Assembly (NCBI GenBank): GCA_965246845.1
Contig: CBDFFR010000012.1
Coordinates: 1,426,001-1,490,000 of the forward strand
Direction of reading: 5' to 3'
Origin: JBBRMW01 sp965246845
GTDB taxonomy: Bacteria > Chloroflexota > Anaerolineae > Aggregatilineales > UBA2796
DNA: 64,000 bases
Shown: piece after piece, positions 17,891 to 26,983 of the stretch
Position numbering within the stretch: the first letter of the stretch is position 1
How the letters are laid out: each line of letters starts with the position of its first letter
Made by a program: the position numbers and the translations under genes
The notes under the pieces: model-generated
What the model was told of the DNA's origin: nothing
What the model saw: only the letters and a program-made list of their open reading frames with translations
Databases searched by the model: none

Positions 17891-18714
17891 AGACCAACCG
17901 CCGTAAACTGGCCGGACACGCGCTCTCCGTACTGACGGTACTAATTGCACTACTGATCTTCTTCCCGATCTTCTGGATGTTCCTGACGTCCTTCAAGACC
18001 GAAGCGGATGCCTATACCGACCCGCCGCTACTGATCTTCAAGCCGACGCTGGAAAACTATCAGGTGGCATTGCAACAATCGCGCTATTTCGATTATCTTG
18101 GCAATACGATCCTGATCGTCGGCTTTTCGACGTTCGTGGCGCTGTCGCTCGGCGTCCCGGCGGCCTATAGCCTCGCTTTTTACCCCGGCAAGCGCAGCAA
18201 TGCGACCCTGATGTGGGTCATGTCTACGCGCATGTTGCCCCCGGTCGGCGTGATCGTCCCGCTCTACGTCATCTTCAAAAATCTCGCGCTCTTCGATACG
18301 CACTTCGGGCTGATCATGCTCTACACGGCGATGAATCTGCCGCTCGTGATCTGGATGATGCGCTCGTTTCTCGCTGATTTGCCCTATGAAGTCCTTGAAG
18401 CCGCACGCATCGATGGCTCCAGCCTTTGGCAGGAATTCACGCGGATTATCCTGCCGCTGGCGCTCCCCGGCCTGATGGCGACGATCCTGCTTTGCCTGAT
18501 TTTCACATGGAACGAGTTTTTCATCGCGTTTAACCTGACGATAAACAAGGCCGCGCCGCTCTCAGTGTTCATCGTCTCGTTCAAGACCTCGGAAGGGCTG
18601 TTCTGGGCGAAAATGTCTGCGGCTGCTACGATTACTGCGCTCCCGGTCGTGATCGCGGGCTGGGTCGCGCAACGGCAGCTTGTACGCGGTCTGACGGCAG
18701 GCGCGGTCAAATAG
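17887..18714 (+). CDS. polyol ABC transporter permease (MalG/SmoG type)
   Basis: 275 residues with six membrane segments and the EAA loop EAARIDGSSLWQEFTRIILP. It pairs with the preceding MalF-type protein to form the inner-membrane channel. It is translationally coupled to it and 16 bases ahead of the dehydrogenase. Confidence 0.9.
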   Translation: MKTNRRKLAGHALSVLTVLIALLIFFPIFWMFLTSFKTEADAYTDPPLLIFKPTLENYQVALQQSRYFDYLGNTILIVGFSTFVALSLGVPAAYSLAFYPGKRSNATLMWVMSTRMLPPVGVIVPLYVIFKNLALFDTHFGLIMLYTAMNLPLVIWMMRSFLADLPYEVLEAARIDGSSLWQEFTRIILPLALPGLMATILLCLIFTWNEFFIAFNLTINKAAPLSVFIVSFKTSEGLFWAKMSAAATITALPVVIAGWVAQRQLVRGLTAGAVK

Positions 18715-18730
18715 AGGAACGGAGACAATC

Positions 18731-19738
18731 TTGCTCGCTGCACAAATTGAAGCGCCCGAAAAAGCGCGCGTGATCGAAGCGCCAGAGCCGCTCGCCGGAC
18801 CGGGCGAAATCCTGATCGAAGTCGCCGCCGCCGGGGTCTGCGGGACGGATTTGCATATTTTTCATGGGGAATATGAGGCGCGCTATCCGCTCATACCGGG
18901 GCATGAGTTCAGCGGGACCGTGACCGCCATCGGCGAAGGCGTACAGCGCTACAAGGTCGGGGATCGCGTCACGGCAGACCCGAATATTCCCTGCAACAAG
19001 TGCGCGGCCTGCCAGCACAACGAGCCGAACCAGTGTGAAAACCTCGCGGCGGTCGGTGTTACGCGCAATGGTGGCTTCGCGAAATACGTGGTCGTCCCGG
19101 AAGGTAATGTCTTTTCGATTGGCGAACTCGGCTTCGCGCAGGCCGCGCTGATTGAACCGCTGGCCTGCGTCGTGTGGGGACTCAAGCGGGTGCAGGTGCA
19201 GGCGGGCGACTCGGCGCTGATCTTCGGCGCGGGACCGATGGGCTGCCTGCTGCTACAAGCGATCAAGCGTTCCGGCGCAACGCGCGTCGTGATGACCGAT
19301 TCGGTCCCTTGGCGGCTGGAGCAAGCGGCACTGCTCGGCGCGACGGAGACGGTATTGGCCGATGATCAGCAGGATCGACACCTGCGGGCGCTCTCCCCGG
19401 CGGGCTTCGACCTCGTGGTGGATGCGACGGGTATCCCGGCGGTGCTGGAAAAATCGATTGGGTTTGCCCGTGCACGCGGTAAAATCTGGGTGTTCGGCGT
19501 CTGCCCGCCGAATGCCCGCGCGACGTTTATCCCCTATGACGTGTTCCGCAAGGACCTGACGATCATCGGGAGTTTCGCGGTCAATCGCACTTTTCAGGAA
19601 AGTATCGCGCTGATTCAAAGCGGCGCGGTGCGCGTCGAACCGCTTATCTCGCATACGCTCCCGCTGTCGCGCTTCACGGAAGGCATCGAACTCGCGGAGC
19701 GTGACCCCAAACGCATGAAAGTTCAATTTATACCATGA
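18731..19738 (+). CDS. zinc-dependent medium-chain polyol dehydrogenase
   Basis: 335 residues, TTG start with GGAG seven bases upstream. Catalytic zinc ligands are seen in GVCGTDLHIFHG (Cys) and PGHEFSG (His-Glu). A structural-zinc cysteine cluster CNKCAACQHNEPNQC follows, then a Rossmann motif FGAGPMG. This is the sorbitol/threonine-dehydrogenase-like MDR group. With the transporter it likely oxidises the imported sugar alcohol to a keto-sugar (inference). It overlaps the following SDR gene by four bases. Confidence 0.88.
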   Translation: MLAAQIEAPEKARVIEAPEPLAGPGEILIEVAAAGVCGTDLHIFHGEYEARYPLIPGHEFSGTVTAIGEGVQRYKVGDRVTADPNIPCNKCAACQHNEPNQCENLAAVGVTRNGGFAKYVVVPEGNVFSIGELGFAQAALIEPLACVVWGLKRVQVQAGDSALIFGAGPMGCLLLQAIKRSGATRVVMTDSVPWRLEQAALLGATETVLADDQQDRHLRALSPAGFDLVVDATGIPAVLEKSIGFARARGKIWVFGVCPPNARATFIPYDVFRKDLTIIGSFAVNRTFQESIALIQSGAVRVEPLISHTLPLSRFTEGIELAERDPKRMKVQFIP

Positions 19739-20502
19739 CCAACTACTTCGATCTGACAGGAAAAGTCGCGCTGATCACGGGTGGCGGGCGCGGCATCGGG
19801 CGCGAAATCGCAGGCATCTTGGCCGAATCGGGCGCGAACATCGCCATCGCGGAGATCGACCCGGCAGCGGGTGAGCAGGCCGCGACGGAATTGCGCCAGA
19901 CCGGGCGCGAAACGCTATCCGTGCAGACCGATGTGCGTAGTTCAAAGAGCGTCGAGGACAGTGTGCAGCAGGTTATCGCGCGCTTCGGCAAAATCGACAT
20001 TCTGATCGCCAACGCGGGCGTCGCCATTAATACCCCCGCCGAAACGACGACCGATGAAGAATGGCTGAACGTGATCAATATCAACCTGAACGGCGTGTAC
20101 TGGTCATGCCGCGCGGTCGGGCGGCATATGCTCGAACGGCAATCCGGCTCGATTGTCACCATTGGCTCGATGTCCGGCTCGATTGTCAACAAGCCGCAGC
20201 CGCAAGCCGCCTATAACGCTTCCAAAGCGGCAGTAATCCACCTCAGCCGTTCACTTGCGGCGGAGTGGGCAAGCCGGGGCGTGCGCGTCAATTCAATTTC
20301 GCCGGGCTATACAGGTACGGAGATGACCAAGCGTGGGTTGAGCATCCCGGAGTGGGGCAAGGTCTGGCTGGAAATGACGCCGATGGCGCGACTTGGCACG
20401 CCAAAGGAAATCGCGCTTGCGGTGCTGTATCTGGCTTCCGACGCGGCCAGCTTCACGACCGGGACCGATCTGGTGGTCGATGGCGGCTATATGGCGTGGT
20501 AG
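19735..20502 (+). CDS. short-chain dehydrogenase/reductase
   Basis: 255 residues with the classical SDR plan: cofactor motif TGGGRGIG, NAG in LIANAGVAI, catalytic Ser in IGSMSG, and YNASK containing the Tyr and Lys. The C-terminal LVVDGGYMAW is typical of polyol or hexitol dehydrogenases such as SmoS-like enzymes. It is the last gene of the operon and is followed by a strong terminator. Confidence 0.9.
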   Translation: MTNYFDLTGKVALITGGGRGIGREIAGILAESGANIAIAEIDPAAGEQAATELRQTGRETLSVQTDVRSSKSVEDSVQQVIARFGKIDILIANAGVAINTPAETTTDEEWLNVININLNGVYWSCRAVGRHMLERQSGSIVTIGSMSGSIVNKPQPQAAYNASKAAVIHLSRSLAAEWASRGVRVNSISPGYTGTEMTKRGLSIPEWGKVWLEMTPMARLGTPKEIALAVLYLASDAASFTTGTDLVVDGGYMAW

Positions 20503-20552
20503 ACCGCGCGTAGTCAGGCGGCGGCAAAATTGTTATCTCAACGAAAAATATA

Positions 20553-20582
20553 ACGGACGCCATTTTCGGCGTCCGTTTTTTA
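20553..20582 (+). terminator. rho-independent terminator of the polyol operon
   Basis: A perfect 9-bp stem ACGGACGCC / GGCGTCCGT with a 6-base loop is followed by a run of seven T. The stem core GGACGCC is the same as in the dispersed palindromes at 16822 and 51554. Confidence 0.88.
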
Positions 20583-20627
20583 TAAGATGATGAACAGCAG
20601 GAATGCTGTCCCTGCAAAAAATACGGT

Positions 20628-21773
20628 TTAGCTCAGGTAATCACGCAGGTTGTGCGCGAGGCGCGGATGCCTCAGACGGCGCAGTGCTTCCTTTTCCAAC
20701 TGGCGAATGCGCTCGCGGCTCAGGCCGAATTTGTTGGCGATCTCTTCGAGTGTGTGCGGCTCACCACCACCCAACCCGAAACGCAAGCGCAGGATGTGGC
20801 TCTGGCGCGGCGTGAGTTCGCTCAATACTTCTTCAATCGTCTCTTGCAAAAGATGCTGCGTCGCGGATTCGACCGGGCTGGGCGTATCCTGATCTTCGAT
20901 GAAGTCCCCAAATTCGGAGTCGCCGTCATCCCCAACCGGGCGCTCCAGCGCGATAGCGTGCTGGCTGGCGTCCATCATACCGCGCACCGTCTCCGAGGGC
21001 AGTTCCATTTCAAGCGCGATCTCTTCCGGCGTCGGTCGGCGGCCAAGATTTTGTTCGAGGGTCTGCGCGGTGCGGTACATTTGGCGGATGCGCTCTGTCA
21101 TGTGCAGCGGGATACGGATCGTGCGCGTCTTCTGCGCCAATGCACGGGTAATCGCCTGACGAATCCACCATGTCGCATAAGTGCTAAAACGGTTGCCACG
21201 CTTGTAATCATATTTATCGACGGCGCGCATCAAGCCGACATTGCCCTCCTGAATAAGGTCCGGGAAGGGTAGCCCCTGCCCCATGTAACGTTTGGCGATA
21301 CTCACCACGAGGCGCGTATTAGCGCGTCCCAGATGTTCGCGGGCGGCCTGTCCATCTTCGGCGAGACAAAGAAGTTCCTGACGGAGGTGCGCGGCGCGTT
21401 CCACGCGGCGAAGCTGTTGATATTTTTCGTTGGAGTTTTTGCCCAGTTCGATGCGTTTCGCGAGTTCGATCTCTTCCTGGGCGGTGAGGAGGGGTTCTTG
21501 CGCCATCTGGCGGAAGTAGAGGCCTACGGGGTCATCGGCACTGACGGCGTTAATATCTCCGATACTCGTTTCAGCGACTTCATCGTCGAGTTCAAATTCT
21601 TCGTCGCTGTCTTCGTTATCGTCGCGGCTGGCTTCTTCCTGCCGCAATTCGACGCCCATCTCATCTAGCTGATCGAGTACAACCTCTAGGCTGAACTTCT
21701 CCTCTGTCTCTTCTTCCATCAGTTCCAGCACGTCGTCGAAGGTGACGAAGCCGCGCCGTTCGGACCGGGACAT
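20628..21773 (-). CDS. rpoD: RpoD-type principal sigma factor
   Basis: 381 residues from ATG 21773, which has AGGA upstream; a GTG at 21788 would add five residues. Domains in order: an acidic region 1.1-like start, region 1.2 (DDPVGLYFRQMAQEPLLTAQ), region 2 with core-binding and -10 recognition (FPDLIQEGNVGLMRAVDKYD, FSTYATWWIRQAITRA), region 3, and region 4 helix-turn-helix (TLEEIANKFGLSRERIRQLE). This is group 1 or 2 sigma-70 and initiates general transcription. Sigma paralogues exist in many relatives, so it may not be the only one. Confidence 0.9.
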   Translation of the reverse strand: MSRSERRGFVTFDDVLELMEEETEEKFSLEVVLDQLDEMGVELRQEEASRDDNEDSDEEFELDDEVAETSIGDINAVSADDPVGLYFRQMAQEPLLTAQEEIELAKRIELGKNSNEKYQQLRRVERAAHLRQELLCLAEDGQAAREHLGRANTRLVVSIAKRYMGQGLPFPDLIQEGNVGLMRAVDKYDYKRGNRFSTYATWWIRQAITRALAQKTRTIRIPLHMTERIRQMYRTAQTLEQNLGRRPTPEEIALEMELPSETVRGMMDASQHAIALERPVGDDGDSEFGDFIEDQDTPSPVESATQHLLQETIEEVLSELTPRQSHILRLRFGLGGGEPHTLEEIANKFGLSRERIRQLEKEALRRLRHPRLAHNLRDYLS

Positions 21774-21951
21774 GAGTTCCTGAATCACTAGGTTTCTAAG
21801 CCTCCATGCAGTACAATTCGCGTGGACGTCGGCTTCCGAATAATCGGAAAAGTTGAATCGAGTTTATCACATTTTTATATTTAAGTGAAGTCTTTCCCAT
21901 ATTTACGTGGGTGAATTGGTCGATATACACATAGGCTATCGAGGTAAACCG

Positions 21952-23154
21952 ATGAATATACTGGTCGTCAATCCCGTTTTGCCGCGTGTGAATTCATTTG
22001 GTGCGTGTGAAGCTGACCGAATGCAAAACGTCCGTGACTTGCTGCGCTACGGTCATCGGGTGCATCTCCTGACACGCCGCGCGGTACATACACCTGCCGA
22101 TCAGATCACCGCTTTGTACGCGCAATTAGGTGTGCAGTCGATTACGCTGGTCGAGCCGAAGCACCAGCGCAGTTTACGCCGCTGGGTTCACCCCGCGCTT
22201 CTGGATGGTGCAGCATGGACATACGCCGATGTCCCTTTTCAGACAGCACTTCGTCAGCGGATCGACCGCACAAAACCAGATTTGATCTGGTGTCACGGAT
22301 CATATCTGTGGCCTGTAATACAGGGCGCGAAACCAATCCCAACGGTTGTTCGTTCGGTGAATTTCGAGTCGCAGAGTTTTCTGGAGGAGCGTTCACCCAC
22401 CTTGCCGAACCGCGTGCGGTCGTTTGCCAAAGCACTAGGCGAGGCGCAGGCGGTGCGGGCTTCCGTGCTGGCCGCGATCACACCGGACGAGGCGCAAATC
22501 TATCAGCACATAAATCCGCGCGCAACAGTGGAAATCCTGCCGCTGCGTGCGTTGCCGACGGTTCTGCGCGAACCCGTCGCACCGCCGGACGTGTCTCCGC
22601 TGCGGGTATTTTCGATGGGCGCATCGTACAACGTTGAACACAATCGCGCACAGCTTGAATTCATCGTCCGCGAGATCATCCCGCGAATACGGCAGGCCGC
22701 GCCCGGCCAGTACGAGTTTCATATCATGGGTAGCAAAGTCCCATCAGAACTACTCGCATTGGCTGCCGACGACCTGATTTTCGATGGTTATGTCCAGGAC
22801 ATTGACGCGCATCTGGCGGGAATGCACATCGCGCTTTCGCCGCGCCTGTATGGAACCGGGATGCAACAAAAGGTATTCGAGCCGCTGGCACGCGGCTTTC
22901 CGGTGGTGACGCATCAGAAGGCGCTCGCCGGCTATCCCTTTATAGCGGGCGAAGAGTACCTGGTCGCGGAAGATGCAGACTCGTTCGTCGCGGCGCTGCT
23001 GGAGCTTCGTTCGGCGGAGCGCCGCCGCAGGATGGGGCAGTACGCATACCATCGTTCAGCCGAACTTTTTAGCCGGGAGCGGATCGATCAAACCGTAAAG
23101 CATATTCTGGCTGTCGCCATTGATACAATCCATGCGACGAAGCGTCAGGAATAG
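21952..23154 (+). CDS. GT4-like glycosyltransferase
   Basis: 400 residues from ATG 21952, which has GAGGT upstream; the GTG at 21907 is less likely. A two-lobe GT-B fold is suggested by an N-terminal NPVLPRVNSFGACEADRMQN and a C-terminal half with FSMGASYNVEHNRAQLEFI and YGTGMQQKVFEPLARGFPVVTH. The last stretch is the conserved acceptor/donor phosphate-binding region, with Glu of the EX7E-like motif. Substrates are unknown. No other cell-envelope genes are adjacent. Confidence 0.75.
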   Translation: MNILVVNPVLPRVNSFGACEADRMQNVRDLLRYGHRVHLLTRRAVHTPADQITALYAQLGVQSITLVEPKHQRSLRRWVHPALLDGAAWTYADVPFQTALRQRIDRTKPDLIWCHGSYLWPVIQGAKPIPTVVRSVNFESQSFLEERSPTLPNRVRSFAKALGEAQAVRASVLAAITPDEAQIYQHINPRATVEILPLRALPTVLREPVAPPDVSPLRVFSMGASYNVEHNRAQLEFIVREIIPRIRQAAPGQYEFHIMGSKVPSELLALAADDLIFDGYVQDIDAHLAGMHIALSPRLYGTGMQQKVFEPLARGFPVVTHQKALAGYPFIAGEEYLVAEDADSFVAALLELRSAERRRRMGQYAYHRSAELFSRERIDQTVKHILAVAIDTIHATKRQE

Positions 23155-23219
23155 AATTCCACAATCGGGTGTATCATCTATTTTGTGCAAGGAATTTATG
23201 CTTCGTATAGGAGGCGATC

Positions 23220-24107
23220 ATGCAGGAATTGCTCAAAAATCTATCGACCTTCGGGCCGATTGGTGCGGTCGTTGCGCTGATTGTGGTGCTGTGGTTTCTC
23301 AGCACATTCGTCAAAGTCGTACAGGAATATGAGCGCGCCGTCGTTTACCGCGTCGGCAAGGTGACGCGCAAGCCGCGCGGTCCCGGCCTGATTATCCTCA
23401 TTCCATTGCTTGAGCGGATGCAGAAGGTCGATACGCGCATCATTACGATGAGCATCCAGCCACAGGATTGCATCACCGCCGATAACGTCACGGTGCGCGT
23501 CGACGCGGTGGCCTATTTCCGCGTCAGTGACCCGATCAAGGCGCTGATCAATGTCCGCGACTATATGCAGGCGACCTTGCAAATCTCGCAAACGAGCCTG
23601 CGCAGCGTGACCGGACAGGTCGAGCTGGATATGCTGCTCGCGCGCCGTGAGGAAATCAATCACAAGCTGAGCGAGATCATTGACAAGCAAACGCTTGGCT
23701 GGGGCGTCGATGTCTCGGTCGTCGAAATCAAGGACGTGCAGCTTCCCGAACAGATGCAGCGCGCGATGGCGAAGCAGGCCGAAGCCGAGCGCGAGAAGCG
23801 CGCGAAGCTGATCCATGCGCAGGGCGAACTTGCAGCAGCCGAACAGCTTCATGCCGCCGCCGCGGTGATCGCGCGCGAACCCGCTGCGCTGCAACTGCGC
23901 TACCTGCAAACGCTCGCCGAAATCAGCGTCGAAAAGAACTCGACTATCGTTCTCTACGACACGGCCAACCTGCACCTCGCGCTGGGGCGGCTGCTCGGCC
24001 AGGCTGATCTCAACGCTGCCAACCTGCTCGATCTGGCACGCGCGCCGCAGCCGCCCGCCACGCCGAATGGAAGCAGCGCGAAGACGCAGGCGATTACGGG
24101 GGACTAG
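23220..24107 (+). CDS. stomatin-like SPFH/Band 7 membrane protein (slipin)
   Basis: 295 residues. One N-terminal membrane helix (GAVVALIVVLWFLSTFVKVV) is followed by an SPFH domain (YERAVVYRVGKVTRKPRGPGLIILIPL through LRSVTGQVELDMLLARREEIN) and a coiled-coil Ala/Glu-rich tail. A strong TAGGAGG ribosome site is present. Slipins organise membrane microdomains. No NfeD protease partner is encoded beside it, which is somewhat unusual. Confidence 0.88.
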   Translation: MQELLKNLSTFGPIGAVVALIVVLWFLSTFVKVVQEYERAVVYRVGKVTRKPRGPGLIILIPLLERMQKVDTRIITMSIQPQDCITADNVTVRVDAVAYFRVSDPIKALINVRDYMQATLQISQTSLRSVTGQVELDMLLARREEINHKLSEIIDKQTLGWGVDVSVVEIKDVQLPEQMQRAMAKQAEAEREKRAKLIHAQGELAAAEQLHAAAAVIAREPAALQLRYLQTLAEISVEKNSTIVLYDTANLHLALGRLLGQADLNAANLLDLARAPQPPATPNGSSAKTQAITGD

Positions 24108-24126
24108 AACCAAACGGAATACGCGG

Positions 24127-24192
24127 GCGGGTCAAGCCCCGCCCCTACACGCCAAACCTGCGCATTGTGTAGGGGTCGGGCTTGACCGACCC
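24127..24192. repeat. paired palindromes of the CCCTACA/TGTAGGG family
   Basis: A GC hairpin ending CCCCTACAC and a second one beginning TGTAGGGGTCGGGCTTGACC are separated by a 17-base spacer. The pair lies between the slipin and threonine synthase genes. Confidence 0.65.
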
Positions 24193-24218
24193 ACCACCCT
24201 ATATCTATCAAAATTTAC

Positions 24219-25481
24219 ATGAACAACCCCTACATGCAATCCTTCCAATGCACCGTCTGCAAATCGCTCTACGCGGTCGATGCACTGCTTTACACCTGCC
24301 CGAAATGTGGCGAGGTCGGCACGCTCGATATGGTCTACGACTTCGACGCGATGCGCGCGACCCTCACCCGTGCGGCGCTCTCCGCAAGTCACGATTTTTC
24401 GATGTGGCGCTACCGCGACCTGCTGCCGCTCGCGCCGGGCGATGCAGTCCCGCCGCTGCCTGTCGGCTGGACGCCGCTCGTCCCCGCGCCGCGCCTCGCA
24501 CAGGCCGCCGGGGTTGCGGACCTGTGGATCAAGGATGACGGGCGCAACCCGACCGCCTCCTTCAAAGACCGCGCTTCGGTGATGGTCGTGGCGCACGCGC
24601 TCGCCATTGGCGCGGAGGCCGTGACGACGGCCAGCACAGGCAACGCAGCGGCGGCGCTGGCGGGGCTGTGCGCGAGTGCAGGTCTGCGCACGGTGATCTT
24701 CGTCCCGGCCTCCGCACCAGAAGCGAAAATCGCACAGTTGCTGGTCTACGGCGCGCAGGTGTTCCTCGTGCAGGGCAGCTATGATGACGCCTTCGACCTA
24801 TGTATGCAGGCGGCGGCACGCTATGGCTGGTACTGCCGCAACACCGGGATCAACCCATATACCACCGAAGGCAAGAAAACCGCCGCGTTTGAGATCGCCG
24901 AACAGTTGGATTGGAACGTCCCGGATGCGGTCGTCGTCAGCGTCGGCGATGGGAGCATCATTGGCGGCATCCACAAAGGCTTCGCGGACCTGCACGCGCT
25001 CGGCTGGATTGACCATTTACCGCGCCTGATCGGGGTGCAGGCCGAAGGCAGCGCCGCGCTTGCGACGGCATGGCGAGCGGAGTCCAGCGGCACGGCGATT
25101 TCTCCGATTGCCGCGCACACAATCGCGGATAGTATTGCTTCGGATTTGCCGCGTGACCGCGTGAAGGCGATGCGCGCTGTGCGTGAGACGGGCGGCGTGT
25201 ACGTCACCGTCAACGACGAAGCGATCCTCGCTGCGATCCCGGCAGTGGCGCGCGGATCGGGCGTGTTCATGGAACCTGCGGGCGCGGCGGTATGGGCAGG
25301 CTTGCAGCAGGCAATCCGTGAGGGCGCGGTCCGGTCACATGAGCGCGTGGTCCTGCTCGGTACGGGTAACGGCCTGAAGGACGTGCGCGCCGCGATGCGG
25401 ACGGTCGGCGCGGGGCAGCCCGTCGGCAAGCAGATCGGCGACCTCGATGCTATACTCATGCCGACGCGAGAGGGGAATTAA
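24219..25481 (+). CDS. thrC: threonine synthase
   Basis: 420 residues; a PLP-dependent fold type II enzyme converting O-phosphohomoserine to threonine. An N-terminal zinc-ribbon-like CTVCKSLYAVDALLYTCPKCG is typical of one ThrC branch. The PLP lysine is in NPTASFKDRAS, and the phosphate-binding glycines follow in TASTGNAAAALAG. The second ATG at 24234 could also be the start. The gene ends seven bases before the kinase gene. Confidence 0.9.
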   Translation: MNNPYMQSFQCTVCKSLYAVDALLYTCPKCGEVGTLDMVYDFDAMRATLTRAALSASHDFSMWRYRDLLPLAPGDAVPPLPVGWTPLVPAPRLAQAAGVADLWIKDDGRNPTASFKDRASVMVVAHALAIGAEAVTTASTGNAAAALAGLCASAGLRTVIFVPASAPEAKIAQLLVYGAQVFLVQGSYDDAFDLCMQAAARYGWYCRNTGINPYTTEGKKTAAFEIAEQLDWNVPDAVVVSVGDGSIIGGIHKGFADLHALGWIDHLPRLIGVQAEGSAALATAWRAESSGTAISPIAAHTIADSIASDLPRDRVKAMRAVRETGGVYVTVNDEAILAAIPAVARGSGVFMEPAGAAVWAGLQQAIREGAVRSHERVVLLGTGNGLKDVRAAMRTVGAGQPVGKQIGDLDAILMPTREGN

Positions 25482-25487
25482 CGCAGC

Positions 25488-26915
25488 ATGGCCGCACAGG
25501 AAATCGTCCTCAATAATCGATACAAGCTGATCGCGCAACAGGCGTCCGGCGGGATGGCCGTCGTCTACAAGGCGCAGGATTTGCAACTGCGGCGCACGGT
25601 CGCCGTGAAGGTGCTGCGCCCCAGCCTGACCGGAGACCCCGCCTTCCTCGAACGCTTCAAGGTCGAGGCGGTACACGTCGCCAACCTCTCGCACCCGAAC
25701 ATCGTGACCGTGCATGACTTCCAGCAGGACGGCTCTACCTATTACATCGTGATGGAATGGATCGAGGGGCAGGACCTCAAGAAGATCATTCGCACTGCGG
25801 GACCCATCCCGGTCGAGCGTATGCTCAAGCTGGCATTGCAAATCTGTGCTGGTATTGGTTACGCGCACCGCGCCGGGCTGGTCCACGCCGATGTGAAGCC
25901 GCAAAATATCCTCGTCACGGGCGAGGACGTGGTGAAGGTCACGGATTTTGGCATCGCGCAGGCGCTCGCCAGCACGCAACGGCAGGAAAAGCAGTCGGTT
26001 GTGTGGGGCAGCCCGCATTATTTCGCGCCGGAACAGGCGCAGGGCGAATTGCCGACCCCGGCCAGCGATGTCTATAGCCTCGGCGTGGTCATGTTCGAGA
26101 TGCTAACGGGCAAGCTGCCCTTCACCGGGACTGACCAGCAGGAATTGGCACTCGCGCATATCCGCGATGCCGTCCCGCACGCGACCGATTACAACCCGCG
26201 CGTCCCCTACAATCTCGACAAAATCATCTATAAAGTGATGTCGAAAAACCCGAACGACCGCTACGCGAATGGCGACGCGCTTGGCCGCATTTTGCAGAGC
26301 TACAAGCAGCAGGGGACCGAAAACACGGTCGATCAGGCAGCGCTGCGCGATGTCCCACCTCCGAACCCCACCGTGCCGCCCGTGAATGCGCGTCCTGCTG
26401 CCGCCGGGTTCACGCCTGCCGCGCAGACTTTCAACCCGGCGCAGCGCGGCGGTACATCCGGCTCGCGCCCTGCACAGCCCGCGAACCAACCCGGCAATAC
26501 GCCGCCGCCCGTCGCGCAACCAACCAATCCGGCGCAGCGTGTCCCACAGCAACCACAAGCGCAGCAGCCCGCGCAGCAATCGCCGAACGCCTTTGTGCAG
26601 GGCAATTCACAACAGTACAGCGGTCTGTACAGCGTCGGCAACCCGAATAATCCTTCGTTGCAGCCGCGTTCGGGTCAGCAGCGCCCCGCCGCAGGCAATC
26701 CGCAGCCCGTCTATTCGAGCGGTCAGCCTGCGCCCTATACACCCTCGGTTCCCTATGCCGCCGCGCCCGATGCGCAGCGCGCCCCCGGCGCACCAAGCTA
26801 CCAGATCGAGCAGAGGCCAAGCGCGTTCAATTCAGTGACGGTAATCCTCGCGATCATCGCGGTGTTGCTCATTCTGGGGCTGGTCCCGCTGTGGCTGGCG
26901 GTGCTTTCGAGATAG
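25488..26915 (+). CDS. PknB-like membrane Ser/Thr protein kinase
   Basis: 475 residues. The kinase domain (about 10-270) has a Gly loop (QASGGMAVVYKAQD), ATP-binding Lys (VAVKVLRP), catalytic loop HADVKPQNILV (HAD in place of the usual HRD), DFG and an APE-like FAPEQAQ. A Pro/Gln/Ala-rich disordered stretch (about 285-445) precedes one C-terminal membrane helix (VTVILAIIAVLLILGLVPLWLAV). There is no extracellular sensor domain, so it faces the cytoplasm and its input is unknown. The Arg of HRD is missing, which suggests regulation other than activation-loop phosphorylation. Confidence 0.9.
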   Translation: MAAQEIVLNNRYKLIAQQASGGMAVVYKAQDLQLRRTVAVKVLRPSLTGDPAFLERFKVEAVHVANLSHPNIVTVHDFQQDGSTYYIVMEWIEGQDLKKIIRTAGPIPVERMLKLALQICAGIGYAHRAGLVHADVKPQNILVTGEDVVKVTDFGIAQALASTQRQEKQSVVWGSPHYFAPEQAQGELPTPASDVYSLGVVMFEMLTGKLPFTGTDQQELALAHIRDAVPHATDYNPRVPYNLDKIIYKVMSKNPNDRYANGDALGRILQSYKQQGTENTVDQAALRDVPPPNPTVPPVNARPAAAGFTPAAQTFNPAQRGGTSGSRPAQPANQPGNTPPPVAQPTNPAQRVPQQPQAQQPAQQSPNAFVQGNSQQYSGLYSVGNPNNPSLQPRSGQQRPAAGNPQPVYSSGQPAPYTPSVPYAAAPDAQRAPGAPSYQIEQRPSAFNSVTVILAIIAVLLILGLVPLWLAVLSR

Positions 26916-26983
26916 AGCGCCGTACACCAATTTCGTTCCCGTGTACCCTGAGCAGCGTATTTCAAATTGAAAGGTAAGTACAC

